64,000 bases of DNA from assembly GCA_037176705.1 (NCBI GenBank), contig CM073886.1, positions 13,786,501 through 13,850,500 on the forward strand, read 5' to 3'. The notes under the pieces were generated by a model that had not been told where the DNA came from, searched no databases, and worked only from the letters and a program-made list of their open reading frames with translations. Below, one piece after another: positions 25,019 to 34,777 of the stretch. Within the stretch, counting starts at the first letter, position 1. The number at the start of each line of letters is the position of its first letter. The position numbers were made by a program, and so were the translations under genes. This DNA comes from Molossus alvarezi. Its lineage: Eukaryota > Chordata > Mammalia > Chiroptera > Molossidae.

Positions 25019-25160
25019 AAAGAAGAAACCACTGTTTCTGATGAAATAAGAAACGAAGAAAGGCAGGGCAAAAACAGAAGCTGTGTAGGTAGGGAGGGCA
25101 AAGGCAGCACCAGGTGGGAGAAGAGGATGCCCTGGAGAGGGGACGAAAGATGAAGAGGAA

Positions 25161-25413
25161 GGGCCCTGGCCAGTTAGGCTCAGCGGTTAGAGCGTCGGCC
25201 TGCGGTCCAGAGAGACCCGGGTTTGGTTCCCACTAAGGGCATGTACCTCGGTTGCACTTTGTCCCCGGCCCTGGTTGGGTTGTGTGGGTGGCAGGCACTT
25301 GATGTGTCCCTTTCACGTCGATGTTTCTCTCTCTCTCTCTTCCTCTCTCTCCCTCCCACTCTATCTGAACAAAAAAATGGAAAAATGTCCTCAGGTGAGG
25401 ATTATAAAAAAAA
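25161..25413 (+). mobile_element. VES SINE
   Basis: Full-length. Perfect 15-bp duplication AAAGATGAAGAGGAA at 25146-25160 and 25414-25428. Antisense to IFT140. Confidence 0.96.
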
Positions 25414-25553
25414 AAAGATGAAGAGGAATGAAAGCCAGGGTACAAAGAGCCAGGAGTAGACACAAAAGGCAGAGAGAGAAAGGCCCAGGATCCTGTGAGA
25501 ACAACTAATGGACACCAGGAAGGAAGAAAGGCAGCCCCTCCATGGGCACCCAC

Positions 25554-25671
25554 CTTGCTGAGGAGGATGCTGATCTTGTTGCCATTGGCACTACATCTGA
25601 GCGACACAATGCCCCCCACGCCAGGGGCCAGCTCGGCCAGGTTCTTGCAGCTGCAGTGCACCTTCGCCTCT
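25554..25671 (-). CDS. IFT140: IFT140 exon (about residues 551-590)
   Basis: A 118-bp exon encoding [20 protein letters not shown] and continuing [19 protein letters not shown]. The acceptor is CCTGCAG and the donor [21 protein letters not shown] is a WD40 blade with the human-like C-S-x-x-G turn. A VES copy (25842-26082) lies about 170 bp upstream and another (25161-25413) about 140 bp downstream, so this exon is tightly bracketed by SINEs. Confidence 0.95.
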
Positions 25672-25841
25672 CTGCAGGGAGGGGGACAGGGTCTCAGCAC
25701 AAACCGAAGGGCCACTGTGCATGGCAGGCCAGAGTAAGGACCTGCTTCTCTGAGTGACCCGAACTCTGAGTTTCGCCCAGCGACCCTCAACCTGGGGTTC
25801 CATATGCCCCAGGAACCAGGCCAGGCTCAAATCGGAGGGTG

Positions 25842-25899
25842 AATTATTTTTATTTTTTTCAAAGAAAATTAAAAAAAAAATTTTTTTTACTTTATTGAT

Positions 25900-25935
<36 letters not shown>

Positions 25936-26082
25936 TCGATGAGAGAGAACATCGATTGGCTGCCTCCTGCATGCCCCCCACTAGGGATCAGGCCCACAAC
26001 CTGGGCAGGTGCCCTGACCGGGAATTGAACCAGCGACCTCTTGGTGCGTGGGTCGACGCTGAGTTGTCACACCGGCCGGGTT
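25842..26082 (-). mobile_element. VES SINE, (GA)n-rich
   Basis: Subfamily with a short head and a pure GA run. 8-bp duplication GGAGGGTG at 25834-25841 and 26083-26090. Confidence 0.9.
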
Positions 26083-26996
26083 GGAGGGTGGGTTTTTAAA
26101 GTTCTCATGTTCTTATCAGCAAATATGAATAAGAACTTCATCTCCACCCTCTTCTTACACAAAGCAGCCTATTAAAACCCTGCCTCCCTTGCTTTTCTCC
26201 TGCAGCAGGTTTGTGGTCTCTCCTTTCAGAAAGGATTGCTGTAACCCACTGTTACAACTGTATAGTTTTCCATCATAAAGATGAACCAAAATTTACTTAA
26301 CTCCTCCCCTGTTCAGCTGGTTCTAATTTGTTATCATTATAAACAATCCTAGGTTTGTTCATCATGAATTTTTTTTTTTTACTTTATTCACTCTTCCTCA
26401 GTTCCTCCCTAATACCCTTTCTGTCCCAGGATGCCATCAGAACCCAAGTGACATTTGGTCCTCATGCCTCCTTAGGCTCCTCTGGGCTGGGACTGTGTCT
26501 TCAACTCCTGTGTTAATGCCTATGAAGTTTTAAGGAGGACTGGTCAGCTGTTCTGAAGAGTGTCCTGTCCCCTACTGGGAAGTGTCTGATGTTTTTTTCA
26601 TGATGAGACTGGGGTGTGAGCTTTAGAAGACCCCAAAAGTACAGTGCCAATGTCATCACACCACATCAGAGATCTGTGCCATCGACACGACTAACCTCTG
26701 TGATGTTGGCCCTGGTCTCTCCTGTCTGGGTCAAGTCTGTAAAGTTACTCGTTTCCCCCTCCCCATACTGTCTCCTTTGGAAGGTTGTCACTATGTGCTG
26801 CCTACATTTACAAAGTGGGGAATTATGTTCCTCTGCACGAGTGAGGAGAATATACATAAATTATTTGAAATTCTTCTGTATAGGAGATTTGTCTCTTTTC
26901 CTCTATTCATTAACTTATTCGATCTTGTAGATATTTATTTTTAGTATGAACTTGTAGATATTTATTTTTTACTCTGGATTATAATATAATGCTATT

Positions 26997-27251
26997 TTGT
27001 TGTTGTTGTTGTTGTTAATCCTCACCCGAGGATATTTTTTCTATTGATTTTTAGAGAGAGTAGAAGGGAATGGGGGGAGAGAAATATCGATGTGAGAGAG
27101 ACACATCAATTGGTTGCTTCCTGCACGTATCCCAATAGGGGCTGGGGATCAAACCTGCAACCCAGGTATGTGCCCTTGACTGGGAATTGAACCTGTGACA
27201 CTTTAGTCCATGGGCCAATGCTCTAACCACTGAGGTCACACTGGCCAGGGC
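26997..27251 (-). mobile_element. VES SINE inside old L1
   Basis: (GTT)n tail, TCCTCACCCGAGGATA motif and head ACACTGGCCAGGGC. The sequence AATGCTATTTT flanks both sides, and the old L1 remnant resumes after it. Confidence 0.93.
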
Positions 27252-27330
27252 TACAATGCTATTTTATTTATTTTGTTGCTCAAATTGTTCCAGCTTTCAG
27301 TTGGCTCCTATGTCCCCTGACACATCCTAT

Positions 27331-27334
<4 letters not shown>

Positions 27335-27384
<50 letters not shown>
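27335..27384. repeat. (TA)n simple repeat
   Basis: About 25 uninterrupted TA units, followed by a T-run. Confidence 0.98.
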
Positions 27385-27392
<8 letters not shown>

Positions 27393-27552
27393 TTAGCATT
27401 TTCTTAACTTTCTGGTACTTAAAATACTATAGGCTCTTCTTATATATTTTCTGCCTCTATCCTGGAATCAGTCTTTTTTTGGAGATGCTGTTAGAAACCT
27501 CAGTCTGGGCACTAGTGTGCTGGTTGCTCTTGGGGTGTCCTTGCCTCTAGGC

Positions 27553-27776
27553 CAGTGGTTCTCAACCTTCCTAATGCTGCGACCCTTTAATACAGTTCCT
27601 CATGTTGCGGTGACCCCCAACCATAAAATTATTTTTGTTGCTACTTCGTAACTGTAATTTTGCTACTGTTATGAATCGCTATGGGAAATATGTGTTTTCT
27701 GATGGTCTGAGGCGACCCCTGTGAAAGGGTCATTGGACCCCCAAAGGGGTCGCGAACCACAGGTTGAGAACCGCTG
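27553..27776 (+). mobile_element. SPIN-type hAT transposon, non-autonomous
   Basis: Begins CAGTGGTTCTCAACCTTCC and ends GGTTGAGAACCGCTG, near-perfect inverted termini. The interior (GCTGCGACCCTTTAATACAG, GGCGACCCCTGTGAAAGGGT) matches my memory of the SPIN family. The 8-bp duplication CTCTAGGC is perfect at 27545-27552 and 27777-27784. At 224 bp it is far too short for a transposase, so it is a MITE-like derivative. SPIN elements are known for horizontal spread among vertebrates, including vespertilionid bats. Confidence 0.95.
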
Positions 27777-28234
27777 CTCTAGGCCCTTAGCTGAGAGAAG
27801 GAGGAAATGTGTGTTTACCAGCTGGTGTATAGACACATCTGTGTAAATACCTTCATGTGTATCCATCTGTATCTACATTAAGCTAAACAAGACTTCAAAC
27901 CTGTGTCTCCAGTTCTAATCCATCACCACAGTGCCCACTCTTGCCCCCTCCCATGCTTGTCTGCAACCTCCCAGCCCACGGGAGGACCCAGCCCCCCCCC
28001 CCTCCATCCGTTCACTTCGTGCTGGCTTCCAGCGTGCTGTGCCGCAGTGTGGGTCTGGCACCCGCTCCCCTGTGGTGATGGACCTTGTCAGTCAGAGCCC
28101 CGTGCGGTGCTTTCCGTCCTGCAGCCGCCACTCATTCCCAAGGCGGCTCAGGTCAGCCACAGCCTCCAGCGGGCTGGTTTCATGCACTGGTGACACAAGT
28201 GGACTGTTTTGTCACCTCCTGTATTCCATCCTAG

Positions 28235-28430
28235 GATTCCCCCAACCTATAAGAGTTTTTAAAAATTTGCACACACTATGGCTCACTTTTTGCTGTGAAG
28301 TTCTATGATTTTGACAGACAGACTGTGCTGTTTATCTGTCACATTGAAGTTTCATCACCCTAAGAAATCCCCCATGTGTCACCTGTTCAACCCCCTTCCT
28401 CCCTGGTGCTGCTCTCTTCCCCATCATGCA
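28235..28430 (-). mobile_element. Probable old L1 remnant
   Basis: A TGAAGTTCTATGATTTTGACA ... CATCACCCTAAGAAATCCCC type text typical of antisense L1M 3' sequence. No ends are visible. Confidence 0.45.
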
Positions 28431-28598
28431 AAGATTGAGAATTTAAGCTGAGACATAAGTGTTTTTTTGAAAAATTAAGTGGCATGTTAATGTTGAAATG
28501 AGAACATAAAGAGTTTTCTAGTTCCTCTCCATTTCATACCTACCACATTAGGTCCTACTTTTCAAAAGGTAAAACTTTCATTTGGACAAAAACGGTAC

Positions 28599-28726
28599 CT
28601 TCGGGAAAGATCAAAACTTTTAAAGTGAGCCAGGTCTGTGCCCACGACCAGGTAATCCGCACAGACATCAAGGAAGCACGGGCCCCCCTCCGTCTCAGAG
28701 AACAGCAGCAGTTGTTTCACAGTCCC
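28599..28726 (-). CDS. IFT140: IFT140 exon (about residues 509-551)
   Basis: A 128-bp exon encoding [20 protein letters not shown] and ending [10 protein letters not shown] with a split arginine codon. The acceptor is CCTCAG. The donor reads AAG|GTACCG, a weak site with C at both +4 and +5. The position is still secure because only this cut lets AG join A GAG GCG of the next exon to read SRREAK, as in human. It encodes WD40 strands ([14 protein letters not shown]). Confidence 0.95.
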
Positions 28727-29079
28727 CTGAGGAAAAGGAAAGGACAAAGGATCCAGAAAAGCAGCTTGTGTGGCAGCTTTTGAAACTAAACGTTATTACA
28801 GAGACTGTATGCTCCAGCCATGCGCCCAGTGTGCACGGATGGCTCAGGGTGCGGCCAGCGCTCCGCGGATTCTAACGCGACTCAGGGAACCCCTCATGTT
28901 TACAGTCCTGAGGGGGAGACAGTCATCTACTAGGTCAACAAGCAAATACACATGATAACCTCCACTTGAGAAAGTGCTAGAGAGGTAACAGATAGGATGC
29001 TAGAAGAGAGAAGTGCCAAGGGCGGTGAGATTCCATCTGGTTGGGTTGATCCAGGAGGCCTTGTCTGCACAGGTCTTAA

Positions 29080-29290
29080 GTGAAAGCCTCTGACAATACT
29101 TACTACGTTGCTAATGTTACATACATGACTACACTTTGGTGGGAAGGTCAGTGTGTGGGTGGGGTGGCAGTTACATCATGGGTATGTTTCGTTGTGAAAA
29201 CTCACTGAGCTGTACGAACACATGAACCACATGTCCGCTTTCCTGTATGTACATCCCATTTCAGTAAAATGTTTGAGAAATAAGTCTTAT
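29080..29290 (+). mobile_element. Possible old L1 3' end
   Basis: GTGAAAACTCACTGAGCTGTAC followed by TGTATGTACATCCCATTTCAG resembles the 3' terminus of L1M elements. Divergent and without a clear duplication. Confidence 0.4.
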
Positions 29291-29634
29291 CTGGGGCAGT
29301 ATTTAAACTGAGATTGGGGAGGATCCAGCTGCTGGAGAGCTATGGGCCATTATTCCAGGAGCAGGAGACAGATTGTACTGGAGCAGGAAGGGGCTGGTCT
29401 AGGAGCCCCGAGGCCCCTGCCGCTGTGTGAAGGGCACACACCAAGGGCACGCATGTGGGCAGAGGCCATCTGGGGTGGCATTAGTGCAGGCAGAGTCAGG
29501 TAGGGAGGCAAAGAGTCAGATTTTGTTCAAAGTGAAGCTGAAGACTCTAGAGGATTTTGAGCCATGAAGTGATTTCATAATTAATTATATTTTTTAAAGT
29601 GTTTAAATGTAATTTATTTTAAAATGTCACTTTT

Positions 29635-32402
29635 ACTTCCGGTCAAGATGGCAGTGTAGGTAAACATAGTATTGCCTCCTCCCACAACCATATCAAAATT
29701 TCAACTAAACTACAACACAACCATCATTCAGAACTGCCTGAAATAGAGCTGAATGGAAGCCTTACAACTATGAAATCAAAGAAGCAGCCACATGGAGACT
29801 GGTAGGAGGGGCGGAGGCGCAGACAGGCTGGTCCCACGCCCACGTGTGGCGGATAAAAATCAGGAGGACATTTTGGCTGGGAAGGTCCTCCCTGAGGAGT
29901 GAGGGTTCCCACCCCACACCAGGCGCCCCACTCAGGGTTCCAGTACCAGGAAGAAAAGTCCCCATAACTTCTGGCTGGAAAAACCAGCGGGAACTGAGGC
30001 TCAGGGAGGCAGAGGCTGAGGCTGCGGGACCCCTAGGCAACTCCTCTTAAAGGGCCTGTGCACAGATTTACTCAGACTTGCTCCCTCTGAGCTCAGAGGG
30101 GAGGCAGCTTGAGGGGCACCAGCGACATACAGGGAAGAACTAAGCTGTTTGGCCTCGGGACGAGGGCTGGAGGGGCAGCTTTCTCCTGGACAGAGATGCC
30201 GGTGGAGGCTAATGTTCCTTGGTGAGCCCTTCCCTGGGGCGGCAGACAGCTGCCATATCTGGGATTCCTGGCTCACACTGTTTGCCCCGCCCTGGTGATT
30301 CCCTGAGGCCCCACCCAACCCAACTTTCTGGCCCACCCAAGCTGTTTCCAAAGGCTTTACCATATGATTGGCCTGTCTTGGATCCTGCTTCAGAGTTTCC
30401 TAAAATCTCTTAAACAAGCAGCATTTGGTCTCAGCGAGCCTCATATCTCTCATTAAGTGGCCCCAGGCCTGGCACTAGAAGCAGCCAGCCTTGGTTCACA
30501 ACTTGGCTTTTCTGACACCTCCAAGCCCAGCACAAGAAGTAGCCATCTGCAGAACACTTGCAGCTTATACCGAGTGGCCCTGGATAGAACACAGGCAGTG
30601 GCCGACCTTGCCCCAGAGCCAGCACACCCAATGGATAGCTTCAGACCACATTGAAACCCAACACCCAACCACCCAACCACCTCCACAAGTGACACACTCA
30701 ATGAACGGACTCAGTGGGTACCAGAGCCCTGATGAATTAAGTCTTGCTCTGTGTGGTGGGCCCCTACACAGCTGATCCTCCAAGGTAGTCAGAGGCCAGT
30801 TCTTGTAGCTGATCAGCCTGAGTAAATCCCTCCCATTGACATGCCAACAGCAATCAAGACTCAATTACAAAAGAAGGGGGTACAGTCCACACTAGGGGTG
30901 TACCTCGAGGGCCCAGCTTGGGTGATCAGGGAGACTGTACCACTGGATCCTACAAGTGGTATGTGCCCTTGGTACAGGACTCCTACAAAGCCTAGGAAAC
31001 ATAGCAACTCTACCTAATACATAGAAAAAATCACAGGGAAGCAACCAAAATAAGGAGACAAAGAAACATGTCCCAAATGAAAGAAAAGAACAAAACTCCA
31101 GGTAAAGAACTAAACAAAATGGAGATAAGCAATCAATCAGATGCAGAGTTCAAAACAGGTTATAAGGTTGTTCAAGGAACTTGGTGAGACATTCAAGGGA
31201 CTTAGTGAGACCTTCAAGGAACTTAAGGAGACCTCCAAGGAACTTAGTGAGAACATCAACAACATAAAAAAGGACCAGTAAGAAATGAAGGATGCACTAA
31301 CTGAAATAAAGAATAGTTACAGGGAATCAATAGTAGGGTAGGTAAAGCCAAGAAGCAAACTACCAATTTGGAATATAAGGAAGCAGAAAACACCCAATCA
31401 GAACAGCAAAAAGAAAAAATAATCCAAAAAAATGAGGATTATGTAAGAAGCTTCTGAGACAACTTCTATCATGCCAACATTTGCGTCATAGGGATGCCAG
31501 AAGGAGAAGAGAGAGAACAAGAAATTGAAAACCTATTTGAAAAAATAATGACAGAAAACTTCCCTAACTTGGTGAAGGAAACAGACTTACAAGTCCAGGA
31601 AGCACAGAGTCCCAAACAAGTTGAACCCAAAGAGGTCCACACCAAGACACATCATCATCAAAATGCCAAAGGTTAAATACAAAGAGAGAATCTTAAAAGC
31701 AGCAAGAGAAAAGTAGTCTGTTACCTACAAAAGAGCTCCCATAACACTGGCAGCTGATTTCTCAAAAGAAACTTTGCAGGCCAGAAAGGAGAGGCAAGAG
31801 ATATTCAAAGTGATGAAAAGCAACGACCTACCACCAAGATTACTCTATCCTGCAAAGCTATCATTTAGAATCAATGGACATATAAACAGTTTCCCAGACA
31901 AGACAAAGCTAAAGGAGTTCATCACCACCAAACCATTATTTTATGAAATGTTGAAGGATCTTCTTGAAGACGAAAAAGAACAAAAATATAAACAATGAAA
32001 TGGCAACAAATACATATCTACCAACAATTGAATCTATAAACAAAATGAGCAAGCAGAATGGAAACAGACTCATAAATACAGAGAACTTTTTGTTGCTTGC
32101 CAGATGGGAGCGGGCTGGGGGGATGGATGAAAAAGATGAAGGAATTAAGAAGTACTAATTGGTTGTTAGACTGATGAACCTCAAAGGGAAGGGGGGAGGG
32201 AGGGTGGGAAGAGAGAAACCAAAGAACTTCTATGCATATATGCATAACCAATGGACACAATAGTGTGGGGTAAAAAAAAAAAAAAAGTGTGGGGAAGGCA
32301 GGAGGGGGGTCAGGATTGGGGAGGAGAAGGTCAATGGGGAAAAAAAGGGGTGACCATCTGTAATACATTCAACAATAAAGATACGTTTTTTAAAAAAAAA
32401 AA
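29635..32402 (+). mobile_element. HAL1 (ORF1-only L1), near full length
   Basis: Starts ACTTCCGGTCAAGATGGC (L1-type 5' end), has about 1.4 kb of 5' region, a decayed ORF1, then passes directly into a short 3' UTR (TATGCATATATGCATAACCA) and an A-tail, with no ORF2. That structure defines HAL1, moved in trans by L1. The minus-strand copy at 34778-36918 has the same order of parts. Flanking duplications are not clear. Confidence 0.9.
31050..31998 (+). pseudogene. HAL1 ORF1, decayed
   Basis: Aligns along its length with the open ORF1 at 35117-36058. The start codon is ATA here, an in-frame TAA lies at 31279-31281 (CAG TAA where the other copy has CAG TCA), and there are length changes in the first third. 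Pieces such as EEREQEIENLFEKIMTENFP and LYPAKLSFRINGHINSFPDK identify L1 ORF1p. Confidence 0.9.
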
Positions 32403-33385
32403 TGATGGCAGGATGGGTCTCAGCCTGCTTTGCTCAACCTCTTCCTCTGCTGGCTCCTTATAGCCTGTGTACCCAGGGCACAAACTTAAATTCATCTTGC
32501 TTCTACATTGGTTCAGCTATCATCTTTACGTCAATGTATTCCAAATTCTCAAATGTATTGCTCTGAAGCACTGACCCAGCCCCTGAACTCTAGAACCTGT
32601 ATTTCCAACTAGCTCTTGGATGTCTTTGAAAGGTATCCAAGGTGCCTCAAACTCATACCTTTCCCCTCAAACATGCCCTGCTTCCGTAGTTTCCATCTTA
32701 AGGCATCACAATGAACCCAGACTCCCAAACTAGAAAACTCAGAACACTCTCAAGTCTTCCCTCTCTGCTGCCGCCCACCATCCAACTGCTCACTAACTCA
32801 TCTTCCAGCCCACTGCCTGGCTCCAGGCCCTTAGAACTCTCACCTGTGGCATCTCCTACCTGACTTCACTGTTTGCCAGCTCCCCTAGTCTTTCCCACTA
32901 CACTGACTCAGAAGTTATCTTCTAGGAGAAAAAACAAACACAAGAGAAAAACAAGCCAAAACGCATCCTGCCCTCTGGGCTTTAGACTGGCCCATTGGCC
33001 CTCCGGCTGCATTCCCTACTTCTCTGCTGTACCCTCGGCGTCAGGCTCTGCCAGTGTCCATCAGACACCAGCCCTTTCCTCAGCTCCAGCCTCTGTGTAA
33101 ACAAGCCCTCCCTAGGGCACCCGTCACTGCTCTTCAGCCCAGGTCACTCACTGCACAACAGCATGAAGCACTGGGAGGACAAGTGGAGCTCCATGCCAGC
33201 CCGGAAGCAGGTGCCCTTAGAAACTGGAAGGTGCATGTCATGGACACATACAAGCACCAACAACTGGTTGTGTGTCTACCTCTGCACCAGCAGGGAGAAA
33301 GGTCTGGAGAGACACCCTCCAGACTTTCAAAATGGGGGGAGAGTTAGTAACCTTTTCCTTATACATGCTGACATTATATTACTAT

Positions 33386-33890
33386 CAGTGGAACCTCGGT
33401 TCTCAAACTTAATCTATTTTGTTTGAGAAGTGATTTGTCTGAAAATGGAATTATTTTTCCCATTAGAAATAACGTAAATTGAATTAATCCGTTCTAGACC
33501 CCCATATGACTCCCTCTTGTTCTCACAACTTTCTTTTTCACTTTGCTGCTATCACTAACCTTCTTAGGACCTATGGTGACTTACTGTATGTATTTGACAA
33601 TATTAAGCAGCAACAAAAGCAGAAAAACACAAAAACATTCACAGCACAATTTCCTGAGATGTTAACAATGCAAGGTTTCACGGAGACTGACTCACACTCA
33701 CACATTCTCTCCTTTGTCACCTGAGAGATGCGTGATTGATCATACAGCTTTCAGTATGAAAGAGTTGTTGGGTCTAGTACCGAAGTTTTATTTGACATCC
33801 AGACTTTATTTTTCTGAACATCGTGGTTGAGAAGCGAATTGTTCGAGATGGGAGATGGGTCCAGCACAGAGGTTTAACTGTAGTTACAAT
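33386..33890. mobile_element. Possible Tc1/mariner-superfamily (Tigger-like) non-autonomous element
   Basis: Begins CAGTGGAACCTCGGTTCTC and ends with an imperfect inverted match, AGAGGTTTAACTG (about 10 of 14 positions). The interior has repeated GAGAAG/TTCGAG motifs. The flanking TA is not exact. A guess from TIR style only. Confidence 0.45.
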
Positions 33891-34004
33891 GGACACATAC
33901 TCCCTTTAGTTAAAAAAATTAACAACAAAAAAGACTCAACTACAGGCCATCTGTTGTGAGACACCTTCCAGGCCGGTAGGCAAGGCTCCTCAGTGGCCTC
34001 CATG

Positions 34005-34200
34005 CTTCCCAGCAGGCCACTGGCCTTTTCTCAGTATGACTTTCACCCTTCCCTTGCAGGCTATTCTCCCCTTCCCAGCAGACCCTTGCCTTTCCCACTG
34101 TGCCTTTGGCCCTTTCCTAACAGGCCATTTCCCCTTTCCCAGTATGCTAACAGTCCTCTCCCAACAGGCCATTCTACCTTTGCCAGCATGCTTTCTGCCC
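34005..34200. repeat. Degenerate minisatellite, about 45-bp unit
   Basis: Four to five imperfect units, each with CAGGCCATT...CCTTTCCCAGTATG. Seen equally in its minus-strand reading as repeated GKG-x-x-x-CW/PV-x-K patterns. No coding role is claimed. Confidence 0.65.
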
Positions 34201-34777
34201 TCCAGTGCTCCACAGGTCACCTCTCTGCTGAAGAGCTGCCCCTGTTATCTGTTCTTAAGAACATGACACCTTTCTGCTTAAGCTTTATGTCCCCAGCTAG
34301 TGCCCCTAGACAACTGTCAGTGTAAGGAAGGTGAGCTTTCTTTGCATGGGATGCCTTGCTGGGCTCTGGCCTCCTTCCCTCCAGCCTGTGCCTCCTTTCT
34401 GACTTTGAATAGGCGGAGGGTCTTACGGGGACCAGCAGCTCCCTCAATCTGTACTCTTCCCTAGGAGGGCACGTGGGGCTGTGGGCTGCTTTGCCCACAT
34501 CATCAAGTCTCTGCTCCAATGACTCTTGCAGTATTTCCCATTCCTCTCTTGCTTTAAGTGTGCTCCTTTCCTGTCTGACTCCCACTAGAATGGAGAACTC
34601 CATGGAAGCTCCATTAGGAACTGCTGAATGAAGCAGTGGGTGAGCAGTGTTGAAAGGTACAAGAACTTGGATAGACAGACCCCGGAGACCAAATGTTGGA
34701 TCCCAGGAAAGAACTCAGAGCTGGGCAAAGCAGTCACACTGAGAGCTAAAACCAGAGCCATGATAAGTATTCTTTTT

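Larger units (their letters stand above)
26352..27490 (-). mobile_element. Old L1 3' region remnant, antisense, interrupted by VES
   Basis: Closely resembles the block at 53800-54740: both hold a CTTTATTCAC...CCTCAGTTCCTC start, a TGCCATCGACACGACT core and TTTATTTATTTTGTTGCTC near the end. The text resembles L1M-family 3' sequence read antisense. A VES (26997-27251) and a (TA)n tract split it. Confidence 0.6.
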
